DNA of 64,000 nucleotides from Mermis nigrescens (Eukaryota > Nematoda > Enoplea > Mermithida > Mermithidae): NCBI GenBank assembly GCA_036768485.1, contig JAVLUZ010000705.1, positions 124,001-188,000 of the forward strand. The letters run 5' to 3'. Made by a program: the position numbers and the translations under genes. The notes under the pieces were generated by a model. It was not told the DNA's origin. It worked only from the letters and a program-made list of their open reading frames with translations, and ran no database searches. Shown here in pieces: positions 12,534-23,541 of this stretch. The stretch's first letter is position 1; every line of letters begins with the position of its first letter.

Positions 12534-15500
12534 GTAATTCTTTCATTATTGTGAAAGTCACGATTTCAATTCATTCTTATGATGTAGACCTTTTCCCTGA
12601 AATCCTACAACTTCATTATTAATATTCGTATGGGAGCATGGCGGTCTTTACTTGGACTCTTTATGCTCTTTTGATATCATTTTTTACTGGTTATATTCAA
12701 ACATGCATTGAGAATTTAGGAGGCGGTGAAATTTTGAAGTGCCATGTTGGGTTCAAAAACAGTACTCGTGAAAATGTCATTTTTCGGCAATTTTGACGAT
12801 TTTTTGACTTATATATCGTTGAAACAATAAAAAACAACGAAAAATATCAGAAAAATTAGATTAAATTGAACAAAATATAATAAAAACATGAATATAATTC
12901 GCAAAGCGCCGATTATTTGAAGCAAACAGATAGCAAAAACGCTCAAAACTGGATATTTTCTACAATTTTTTTCGAAAATTTTTGGAAAATCGCGATTTCT
13001 GGGAGGGTGGAAAACCCCCCTGACAAAAACCCCTCTCCCAAGATCATATATGCTTATATTACGGCTCGCTGAATCCCAAAATTGTAGATTTTTACTCCTT
13101 AGCTGATCCCTGGCCGACCATGCTGTCCAACTCTGTTTGAATCATAAGCATGCGAAGAAGCGAAATTTCTTAACTGACATGAATATAAAGGATTAAACAT
13201 TATCGAACCTCTTACATGTGCTCGTGCTAATGCATAAAAACATAGTAAGTGTTATCATAGACTCGGTTGCCTATGCTTTGTTCAATTCGCGTCATCGTTA
13301 ATTTTTGTTTTGACGACTTATTATTGGTTTACTCAATAGCTTGTGCAAAGAATTCTTACGCAGATTCGTAATCACTCGGATTTGCATAATTTTTCATGAC
13401 AGGTGCACGTATCTTTATTCTTCTGGAGGATTAACTTATCCACTATCATGCATGGCACACAGTGGATCTGTATGGACAATGGTAACGATTACGATAGACC
13501 GATTCATAGCAATCAAGTGGCCTCTGCAAGCTAAAGATTGGCTAACCACGGATCGAGCTCGGTTTTTCATAATTATCACGGCTGTTTGGTCAGTTCTGTA
13601 CAATCTGCCTCTATTTTTCGAATTAACTTTTAATGAAAAGGTAAATAAGTAGATTATTTCGCTGTTTGGTTTATCATTGGTTCGAAAGATCTTGGGACTG
13701 AACCATAAATGGGCGGCAACCGAATTCTGGGGGTCTGCATGGGGCAGAACTAGCAAAAATTTTAAGAATGCCATAAATTTATTTCTGGGGTTTACCGTAA
13801 TGTTGGGGGTATTTTGGATTCTCGAGCGGGTCGAAACCACACAAACCCCTCTCCACCACAGGACCGCGTGTGAACTGAACTCTCAGAAAAATCTATCTGA
13901 TTCTGCATGCAGTGCGTGCTCCCAGATATTACCAGATTTTGAAGAATGCGCCACTGATTTTTCACTTTGAAAAAACTATTTTTTTAGGATGGATCGTGAT
14001 TTTTCTAGCCTGTCAAGTACAGTTGGAAGAATTTCCACTTCTTATACAGAAATCCACGTGAAAAGCGTAAAGTATATTGTTTTTTGAATAGACCGCTAAA
14101 AATTAAAAATTAAAAGCTGAAAACTTAATTCAGAAAAAAATCACAGTGAATTGCTTTTAAAAGTTACGTCTGTTACTTACTCGTACATGTGTGCGTGTTA
14201 GGAAATAATTTTTTGAAGGGCAATTGTTTTCATTTCCGTTAATTACTGTTAAGCAGGAATTGATCTTTAGAATCGAAGCTAAAAATTAAAGGATATGTAT
14301 TATAAATTGCATTGAGAAAATTATTTTTATCATTTAATCATTTTTAGAATTTAGCTTCTTGTTTCTATTTGAGGTTAAAAAATTATAATTGCATGCAATT
14401 AAAAGTTGTTGAGTTAGATCAAAAACGCTCTCGATACAGGATAACTTGATCTTGAGTCAAAAGCCCTGAGTATCATAATAACTGTAGATCCACACAGTCA
14501 AAAGTTCTGGAAAGGGGTAAACCGAGTTTTCTTAGGGGGGGGGTAAATTATTAATTTTTACGGCTAATTATTGCGCTAAAATGATGAATTTATGTTGATT
14601 TTTTAGATATTTTTGTCGTTCCTTCCCCCTCCCCCGTCAAAACCCGTGAAATTCTTTGTTTCGTTGCAGTTTACTCTTCTTGAATATTCGTGATTAAGTT
14701 TGCATGAAAACAAATGATAGTGAGAATGATGGAATGACTTGGACTATCAAATATGCATAAAATAATGGACAAAAAGTGTCTGAATGAATAAGTGGACAGA
14801 GTACTACTCGAAAAATACGTCAGATTATACTGTTGGGCAATAGTTTTTGGTCCGCAAATGGTCTAAAGGGGGTATGCCTTTTAAAAGTTGTGGAGGGGAA
14901 TACCCCCATATCCCATTCCCAGTGTGCATGTGTGATAATAACTGTTTATTTTGACTGACCGGTTTAAGCCCTAAAATTCTGTAAGTTGATCTAGCCTGAA
15001 GTCATAATCAAAACAACCTTCTTCAACGTCAAGCCTCGTTTATAACTTTATCTCGCCAATTATGTAGGGTCAATAGGGGTGGCCGCCCCCCAGAAAATCC
15101 GCCCGTGACATCAACAACCGACTTAAGCTAAATTTAATCAATCCAAAGCTTTTTATTTACTAATGTGATCCGACGATCATCTTGGACTTTTTTGCGTCGT
15201 TTTCACTTAAACTTTATGAAATCAGAATCACTTGGCTTGTTGAACCAAATAATCTTTTTATCATTTCCCTCTAAATAAGTTTTGCCTGCCGTTCAAATTA
15301 ACAGATATGTTGTTAATTTTTAGGGCGAATTGGTTGTCGCTCCATTCCGTTTGAATCCTTATTATGTTACGTATTATAGAGAATATTGTTATCTGATATT
15401 CATGTTCGCTGGACCGGCTTTAGTTAGCATTATACTCAACGTCTTTGTCACACAGTCCGTGCGACGTGCGTATAAAGTGAGTTTTTCTTATTTATTTGTG

Positions 15501-18500
15501 CAAAAAAATCCATAAAATACGAAGCTCATTACTAGGAATGGAAACAAAGTAAATTACATTAATCCCGCACTTTAAATTTTATGGAAAAAATTTAGATTAA
15601 TCTGAATTGATAAGAATTTAATACGTATTTATTATAGGAACACGCCGCTGTTATAAGATATTGATCTTAACGAGAAAAACAACCGGAAAAGTCGGAAAAA
15701 ATTGAAAAAAATCATTTGTCCGTAATTGGCCATCAGATCACCTGTGAAGCGTTTTGACGGATTAACTAAGAAAATTGATCTTCATTTGGATATCTTAACG
15801 CCGATTTTTTCTATATTTGACTCTATTACGGATAATTAGATCGTGCAGAAAAAGTGCAAAAAAATTATGCGCGATAACCGGAAAACAAAAAATGTATCAA
15901 AATATTAAAAATATTGATATATTAAATCTTAAAATGATATTATTGAAAAATAATAAAACTATCAGACTAGGATAATATTTTCTTAGAAAATTGCGTTGAA
16001 TTTAAGACGACTTGACGGAAATTTCGCTAAGCACTAGTACATAATGGAATCAGCTTTAGTGCGCACTGCGCACCATACACAGGCAGCAACAAAATTATGG
16101 GGGGTCTGATGGGGCTAAATTGCCAAAAATAGCACCGAGAAATCATTTCTGGGGTCTATTGATTTGAGGGATTTCAGATTCCGGGAAATCCAGAACCCTC
16201 ACGCCCATGTGTGGTATGCACTAATTGGTAACTTAACGAGTAGTAAATGAAATTTCAGGTGCGCCAGCGTTTATCGGGACGCGAAGAAAAAGAACGACGA
16301 TGCACGTTAACTGCTATTTTGGTCGTTGGAACCTTTCTTATTCTAAATTTGTTGGCATTACTGAACAATTTTCTAGAAAATATTGTGAAGGGCGACTGGT
16401 TTAGAAAGTTAACGTTTGTCGGGAATTTTATGGTTGTCCTGAATTCCTTGGCCAACTTCGTCATTTACTGCGTTTTAGGAAATCGTTTCAGGTACTATAC
16501 TCGTACTTAATTTGAATTTTTAGTGATTTTAAGGATTTATTTGATAACACAGATTGTATGTACGTATGTACGCAAGCATAGTGATGGAGAGTCCTTTTCA
16601 AATAAATTTAGCATTACATAAACCTTAATTTGGCAGTTTTATGCATAAACTAATTCAAGATTACGATTAGCCATTCAGCTAATCATAGGCGAGCATAGGT
16701 AAATTCCTGCTCATACCGACCTTTAAACAGTATGGTATGGTGCCTTAACATAAGAAAATAAATGTTATTCCAAAACAAGTTTTTGAGCAGGGAAATGTAT
16801 GCATTCCCTAGTTCTTTTACGATCTTATTCAATATTTTTTTATCAAATTTTTTTGTTCAAATCGCTTCAAGCCATCACAAAGGATAAGTCTTTTTCGAAG
16901 TATTTTTTATCCAATCTGACCGAGCCTCCATATATCTTTTTTCATCAGCTTTAAGTCGCGTCGCTATGCTAATAGTTTATCATTCTAAACACCAAAAATC
17001 GTCAGTCAGTTTTCGAATGACCTAAACAATTTTTTTGCTTCTCGCTTCCATATATTATCGTTAATATACGCAAGCTTATATTTTAAGCAAGCGGTAATTA
17101 ATAACCTTCCATTTAATCAATTGTGAGAATTATTCTTCAGTGTGTCATTTGAACTTCTCCAACAGCTGTTTAGAAAGTGGATTTGTGACCAATGTCTTAT
17201 TTTTTCATGTTATTTGCGCGTGACGCGCATTTCGCTCCAAATGGTCCGCTTCTGTTTCTTTGATTTATGTAGGCGGTATCTATAATCTTTATCTATTAGA
17301 ATGCTTGTGCAAAAATCAGAATAGGGGGAGTGAGAATCTCAGCTTTTGAGGGATAGGTTGGGTTTCGGCCAATGGCCTAACTGAGATAAATTGAATAGAT
17401 AAATTGAATTAAATTTTCCCTATAAACTTGGATAAATTGAATTTCTGACTTGATTTGCTGCATAACTATTTGCCATTATTTTTTGGACTACTTAAGTTCA
17501 TATAAAACAGTTTAAAGCCAATAAAGGTACTGCACTAATCCTTTATCCTTTGCAAACATGAAAGTCAGAGGTCTCAAAATTGATCAATAAAAATTAAAAA
17601 ATTAGTGATCTTTTGAGGCGAATTTGAGCTAAACGTTTGGGCCATTGTCTGTTAGTAAAAATGTTAAGTGTGCATCAATTGCGACAGTTTAGCTGACTCC
17701 TAAATTCACCGCTGTCTGTTAATACATAGCATAAAAATATTCTAAAGGGTTGCTCGACATCGAATTGTTACCGAAATTTTTAGAACACTTCTGGATTTTT
17801 AGCAGAAGTAGTTTACTTATTATCCGTAGCAGTACCTAATAAGAGGGCAAAGAAATTTTAATAAATTAACTTTATTTCAAGCAACAAGTCATTGAAAGAC
17901 TTGATTAATTGCGGCACAAAATATCTTTTCAAAATACCTACATTACATTCATTCGCTCATAATATCAAAAGAGTGGCTAATTTTTAAGGGAAAGTCTTAC
18001 TCTTAATGGCATTCTACCTTGCTACATGGAAGTAAATGCAAAATTCTGCTCCAGAGTAGGTATTTAGCAATTTTTATAGACGTTTATGTGCCTATTTTGC
18101 CTCATTGTTTTCTGTATGTCCGTTTTCGTCATTTACCATACATTTTCGCCTCCACCTCCAGTCCAGCGTGAAGTAACATAATGATTGTGGGCATTTTTTC
18201 AATCCAATTTAAAAAATTTTAGCCGCTTTTATTTAATTGACTTAGGCATGTAATTCTGAAGCGTAAAAAGAAAGAAAGATATCAGTTCACGACGCGCATT
18301 CTGAGCGGTTCACGAACATAACATCTTTTCATTTTATAATATGCATATGCATGTTTGTAGATTTGAGCAAGCCTATTCTTGAATCAGTGTGATCGCCGAG
18401 ATTTTCATACCCACGTACGGTTACTATCATACATGGGAACCAAATTCTGAGGTGTCCGATGGGGCGAAATTGCCAAAAAATAATATCAAAAGTTAATTCT

Positions 18501-21102
18501 TGTAGCTTATCGATTTTTGGGGTGTCCGTAAGATTCTGAGGGTCCAGCATACACGTTGGCGTGGGGAGGGGGTTTACACCCCCCAGAAGTTTAAAAATCT
18601 GCAGATTACTGTAGACCCGAAAATTTTACTTTTAGTAACATTTTTAGCGATTTTTGGCAATTTCATTTTACCAAACCAGATTCCCCCAGAATTCTCTTGC
18701 TGCCCATATGTGGTTACCATTCCTCGCAGATTCTTGCCTTTTTAAGAACCTAATATATAATAATCAAAATTAAATCAATTTGCTAAAAAGTTAAATATTT
18801 TTGTCTCATTTCTTTTTAAACGATATCGTCACTAATTTCAGACGAATGTTTTGTAAATTATTTTGTAATCGATGCTACCGCTCCGACAAAAACGACGTTT
18901 TCCAACGAAGTAGCCTTCATTACGGTTCGACGAGGCGACCAGAGACAAGCTTTCGCCATATGCACAGTTCTAATGCTATTCACAATTGGCATCAACAGCT
19001 TTCGACCATGACTTCGTCGACCACGAACGGGTCTCCGCAACCAAAATCTATCATCAAGCAGAGCCACAATCGTGGTGACAGCGCAAACAATAACAATTGT
19101 TGTTTGAATCTAGCCAAACAAACGCTTGTGCATCGGTTGCAGGGAGAGCGCAACAGCCAACAATCGATTGCGTACCGTACTTCGCCGTCTGAATACATTC
19201 AAAGACGACCCTTACTTTTAGGTGAGTTGCTTCGCGCTTGTAGAATTTAGTACACATATGTGTTTCCTTTTTATTCAAGAAAACCTGAGGAAAAATTAAA
19301 TCAGCCTGCGATGGTGGTTTATTAGGCAAATTAGGTTGTTATGAAATAAGTAGCATGCTTCTTTCAACGCAATAATGCTGCCAGTGTTAGATTAATAAAG
19401 ACCGGATTTTTTCGATCGGAAAATTCATTTCGTGCAAAACATGAGCTAACATTTTTGTCTCAATTTCGTGCAATTTTGCACGTAAATAAAGCCGTTCATT
19501 CGAACAAAAACTTATTGATAGCAACGACATTATGCGCTTCAATGTTTTGGCGTAATAAATTATATCCGCCATCAGCCAAAATCACCTTGTACTGGGATAA
19601 TATCTTTTAGAGTCCACCGAGACCGGTGGTGCATAATAACAACTTAAACCAGAGGTCAGGGTTATTTTCTAATTTAAAAGATTTAAGAGCGAGGTTTTAA
19701 CATGCTGCAAACGAATTTTCACTCTATAAGGCCATCTAACAGTTTAGCAGCCTCATTGTACGAGTATATTCTCATTGTTCGTATATTATCAGTCCTCGTT
19801 TTTCCAACTTTGCAATAGCGTCGGGTAAAGAAAATTAAAAATAGGGTTCATCCTCCAGCACTCAAAAAAGATAAATTTGCTAACCTATTTTCACGGCAGT
19901 CGAATCTTTATCAGGCAGACTTTCCAAAAATGCACTAATTTTGACTAAATTCCTGCAGTAGTAAAATGCACAATAATTCAGGTTCCTCAACGAGTGACTA
20001 TTAAAAAGATTATCATAGATGCACAGCATAGCCGATCTGGGGGTCAGCCGGTCTGAGGATTAGTTAGTGTGCTTTTTTGAGCCGAAATGACCTGAAAAAC
20101 TGGTATAAATGCTAAAATGGCATACAAACGGCATTATTTCACAGTATTAGGACAATTTAAGCACTTTAAAAAAATATAGGATTCTCATCCATTTTTGACC
20201 TTCGTTTTGTCGCATTTTCCCACAATATTTTCCATTTTTCAATTCTGTTGGTCTAGAACCTTAAACAATCTGAAAAGTTTTTTTAGAAAAGGATTTCTTT
20301 GATATTGTTAGCATGAATTTCAATTTCATTGCATTTTCGCTAAAAGTGCGCAATTTCATGAGAAATCTCCGAAATTTCACATTTTTCATAATTTTGGGCA
20401 AAATAATGCAGCCATAGACTTTAGAAACGTTGTACGAATCTCTGCGTCCGAAATCTTTCCCAATAGTACTTTTCATCCTTAAAAATTCGCCGTCTAATTC
20501 TCAAATATGGAGTTAAACTTGTTTTTTATTCCCTAGAGGTTTATTGCCGATTTTTATCAAGAAATACATCTCTTAGCTTTTGATAAAAAATTTAGCATTT
20601 TAACAATTCTATGTCAGTAGTCACTTAGATTCGAACAACAACCGACCTAAATAAGTAAGCATAGGTGTATATACATATTTTATTTCGCGGAATGTGCCTA
20701 TTTGAAAGCTTAAACTAATTTTGTATTCGTGCAAAATAAAAAAATGACTACAATTTCAACATTCGCTTGAAAGTGCTTAATTGCTTACTTTTAGTCAATA
20801 CCAAAGACAATACAGCCGGCAGTCATACGTTGACCGTGACATCTATTTTTAAAAGTCATTTGGGACCACCAAGTCACGTGATTAAATTAAGTAAAAACAT
20901 TTCGAGTGATCGACCTGTGACGATTATTAGCTCTAGTCGATCGTTAAATCTCCCTGAGGCAGAATTGGCCGAACCCTTGATTCCACTTGAAAGAAGAGGA
21001 CATTCTTTGGGCGAGAAGGATTCTAAACAGTGGTGGTTGGCCAGTGGTGCTGGACGGAAAGTCGACGACGAAACGGCATTTATGAACAGTTCTAATGCAT
21101 AG
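12166..21102 (+). CDS. Class A GPCR, FMRFamide-type neuropeptide receptor-like (six exons)
   Basis: Seven-transmembrane receptor expected at the plasma membrane, coupling a peptide ligand to G proteins. Exons 12166-12533, 13403-13640, 15324-15476, 16259-16491, 18842-19221 and 20795-21102 join in phase with GT/AG introns to give 559 codons. The N-terminus is Ser/Thr/Asn-rich with NSS/NDS-type glycosylation sites. TM1 begins near VYGILFPVIVPAGIFLNACS, TM2 near LYLAALSFFDGLLLF. TM3 ends in IDRFIAIKWP, the DRY-position motif as DRF. TM5 is in exon 3. TM6 and TM7 are in exon 4, with NSLANFVIY in the NPxxY position, a form common in FMRFamide/myosuppressin-type receptors. A basic, cysteine-containing helix 8 (RRMFCKLFCNRC) follows. 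The last two exons form a long Ser/Asn-rich cytoplasmic tail. The first ATG in frame upstream of TM1 was chosen as start; a further non-coding 5' exon is possible. Ligand assignment is inference. Confidence 0.88.
12716..13055. repeat. Family B repeat, inverted, in GPCR intron 1
   Basis: Shares the ggtgaaattttgaagtgcc start and the lattice of 'gcaaaacgctc', 'cgcgatttctggga' and 'ccccctctcccaagatcat' motifs with other family B copies, in reverse order relative to 4645-5044. Confidence 0.65.
13403..13640 (+). CDS. GPCR exon 2 (TM3, DRF motif, TM4)
   Basis: Acceptor ttcatgacag, donor gtaaat. It begins by completing the split Trp codon and gives WCTYLYSSGG; the Cys is a candidate for the conserved TM3-ECL2 disulfide. 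TM3 holds SVWTMVTITIDRFIAIKWP and TM4 is FFIIITAVWSVLYNLPLFF. Confidence 0.9.
13691..13875. repeat. Short G/C-run repeat in GPCR intron 2
   Basis: Contains the gaattctgggggtctgcatg and cttaccg-type blocks also seen at 16083-16215, 18430-18715 and 52390-52555. Non-coding despite open frames. Confidence 0.5.
15324..15476 (+). CDS. GPCR exon 3 (ECL2, TM5)
   Basis: 51 codons, phase 0 at both ends; acceptor gttaatttttag, donor gtgagt. It encodes the end of ECL2 and TM5 (YLIFMFAGPALVSIILNVF), then a basic SVRRAYK start of the third intracellular loop. Confidence 0.9.
16083..16215. repeat. Short G/C-run repeat in GPCR intron 3
   Basis: A compact repeat with 'ggggggtctgatggggctaaa' type sequence and a terminal 'cacgcccatgtgtgg', matching family A ends. 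Confidence 0.5.
16259..16491 (+). CDS. GPCR exon 4 (TM6, TM7)
   Basis: Acceptor gaaatttcag, donor gtacta. It encodes the basic end of the third intracellular loop (RQRLSGREEKERR), TM6 (ILVVGTFLILNLLALL) and TM7 with NSLANFVIYCVLGNRF. It ends two bases into an Arg codon completed by exon 5. Confidence 0.9.
18430..18715. repeat. Dispersed G/C-run repeats in GPCR intron 4
   Basis: Two short elements back to back with cacccccc and gaattctcttgctgcccat ends. The same block recurs at 50515-50675. The rest of this 2.35-kb intron shows nothing recognisable. Confidence 0.55.
18842..19221 (+). CDS. GPCR exon 5 (helix 8 and cytoplasmic tail)
   Basis: Acceptor actaatttcag, donor gtgagt. It starts by completing the Arg codon and reads RRMFCKLFCNRCYRS, a likely amphipathic helix 8 with palmitoylatable cysteines. 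A polar tail rich in Ser, Asn and Gln follows. Confidence 0.8.
20021..20248. repeat. Family D dispersed repeat in GPCR intron 5
   Basis: Begins gcacagcatagccgatctgg and contains 'ccgaaatgacctgaaaaactgg'. A longer relative is at 48751-49070 in the core of a foldback element. Confidence 0.65.
20795..21102 (+). CDS. GPCR exon 6 (C-terminal tail, stop)
   Basis: Acceptor cttacttttag; completes a Val codon and reads to TAG at 21100-21102. Polar tail with SSSRSLNLPEAELAEPLIPL. No transmembrane segment. Confidence 0.75.
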
Positions 21103-21780
21103 GTCACTGTGTCGTATCTTATTGTCAATGTTTCATGTACTCATATTCGATTTTTATGTCTTGTTATTTCACTAATGTTTTTCTCGTCAGCTTTTTGTAA
21201 GACAAAAGAGAAGCGTGCTTTTATTTTATCACCATTCGTGAAAATTTTAGCGATGTTAGGTAGGTACCTTAAGGATGGGGGAATTCTCTAGTATTCAAGT
21301 TTGTGGTTTGTGACATTTTTATGTTTGAGTAAGAAATAATTAAAACACTCAATGATTTACAGAACAAAATAGACATACGCATGCAAAATAATTTCGTATC
21401 ATTTCATTGCCTATGTTTCACCAGTTATTCGTTTTGACCTGAAATGAGAAAATTCGTTTAAAATGTAGAAAAGTAAGCACTTGTAAACATACATGTACAG
21501 TATGTGAATTTGGGGGGGGGGGGTCAGGCAGGCCAAAAAAATTTTAAACAGTGCTTTTTTGGCTAAAAACGATGAGTACGCCTCAAAAACACTCTTTTCT
21601 GACGTTACGTACAGTGCCCGTTTTTAAATAAAATATAGTTCAAAAACGCTAAAAAGGCACAATTTTTACAATTTTTACGAAAAATCGACAACTCTCAGAG
21701 AGGGGAGATCACAGCCATTTTGCAGGGGTCAGTAGCCACTCTGAGAGGGTCAAACCACCCGAAAAACACTGCTTGTAGCA

Positions 21781-22267
21781 ACACCTGGGTGTGGGGGTAT
21801 GCAATACCATGAGACACCAAAATACCCCCCCCAGAATTCAATTTTTGAATTTTTTCGTTTTTCGCAATTTTTTGATGCCAATGAATAGTGCTCGATGAGA
21901 AACCATAAAAAATGGTGTTTTTCACCATACCACCACACATGGGCGTGGGGGGGTTTGGGGGGTATGCACCCCCAGAAGTTTAAATACCCCCAGAAATCAA
22001 AATACCCATCAGAATTCAAATTTTGAAATTTTTTTGCTTTTTTTGCGATTTTTTGATGCCATTGGATAGTACTCAATGAGAAACGTCAAAAAATTGTGTT
22101 TTTTCGCCATACGACCACTTTTAAGACCATTTTTTGACCTTTGGAAATTTTTCACACTCCCCCAGAATTTCGGTGCTGCCCACCTATGCATACCACCATT
22201 TTTGAGGCCATTTTTTGATCTTTGAAAAATCTTGCACCCCTAGAATTTCGGTGCCGCCCACCTATGC
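21781..22267 (-). repeat. Family A copy interrupted by a second family A copy
   Basis: An outer family A element (cacctgggtgtgggggtatg ... gtgccgcccacctatg) is split by another copy at 21936-22188. The inner copy is flanked by cataccacca on both sides (21926-21935 and 22189-22198), a 10-bp target duplication made within the outer element. Confidence 0.85.
21936..22188 (-). mobile_element. Family A MITE nested in family A
   Basis: 253 bp, begins cacatgggcgtggggggg and ends ggtgctgcccacctatg. Its perfect 10-bp direct repeat cataccacca defines the insertion precisely. Confidence 0.85.
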
Positions 22268-23367
22268 AGTCCATCGTTTTGACCTTCTATATAGGCTAAT
22301 GTAGAGCAATCCGGCGAATGCGGTCAAAGTCATAAGCAGGAGGCAGAAAAATATAAGGACGATATTGTCACTTCTGAAAGTGGCGTATCTCAGCTGAGGC
22401 AAACATCTCTGAAAAACACGATTTGAATGTCTTCATTTGACAACATTCCTTGATTGAATTGTGTATTGACTAAAGTATCTTAAAATTTAAAAAATTAATT
22501 TGCAGTTATCACCCCGGTACTTAAATTTCCCAAGTTCTATAGTCTGTTTCACACAAGTTCGGTCATGAATTTTAAAATTAACTCCGACAATAAGCTGACA
22601 GATTGCGATTATAACATTGATCTGATATGTAATTATCGTACGTAACCCTCGACTTACTGTCGATGAAAATTCTTAAAATTTATGCACGAAATCCTGTAAA
22701 ACAGACTATAATTGGCTATCTTCAAGTCTTTAGTAGGCTTACCGAAATAAAGCGGAATCGAATTTGCCATAGTTTTCTATTATGTGTGCAGATGGATAGA
22801 CAATAAATTTAAAGACATGTGAAAAATAAAAATTAATTGGGTACGAAATTTTAGAAAAAAATGTGAAAATCACTGCAAAAAGTTTTCTGATTAAATTATG
22901 CAGACAAATCGTGCATGTTCCGGCTTGAACTAAGCGCGATTCGAAATATATGTATGTAGAAAGTTTACTAATGACTTCGTAATCGATTTTCATATGAATT
23001 TCCATCTCATTCTACTATTTACACTGGAAAATAGGTCGAACTTTCAGAGAACATAGGAAAATAAATCAATTTTCTAATAACTTGAAAAAGCTGGCACAGT
23101 TTAAGAATTGTGAATTCTAGTTCGCAGACCTCACAAGTGAATATTATTTTTACTGGCTAACCTCCAGACTATTTATTAACCGAAGAGCAAAATTGAAAAA
23201 GAAGCGTGACAAATGCTAGAGAGAAATCTCCAAAAGACATTTCAATTATTCGTTTTTACGCTTATCATGATTAATTATCGCCCGAACAGACATGAATTTT
23301 CGTTGAACAACTGCGTTTGATCGTCACATGACGTAAGGCCTCCCAAATATAAAAATTTTCAGCATAC
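22268..23367. other. Stretch between GPCR and last cadherin exon candidate
   Basis: No supported exon. If the cadherin gene ends on this side, its transmembrane and cytoplasmic exons should lie here; a minus-strand open frame at 22739-23005 lacks convincing splice sites. Confidence 0.4.
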
Positions 23368-23541
23368 CGTTATGCCCGAAATTTTCAGCGCATCATGCAG
23401 CGCGTTCTTATCGATTAGCAGTCTATTTATTGTATCGAAACTTTCGCTGGGGCTAAGCACTTCCGTTTCATTCGTGTACAAGTGGAAGCATAATTGTGAT
23501 CTTCGAAGAAAAAATAATAGAATAAAGTCCCGCTCCGTCAG
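23368..23541 (-). CDS. Candidate downstream cadherin exon
   Basis: 58 codons, phase 0 at both ends; acceptor ttctcattcag, donor gtatgc. It contains RDFILLFFLRRSQLCFHLY and a SFDTINRLLIDKNALHDAL segment, which is not EC-like. The phase fits the preceding exon at 27516-27595. It could be part of a membrane-proximal domain, or belong to another transcript. Confidence 0.45.
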
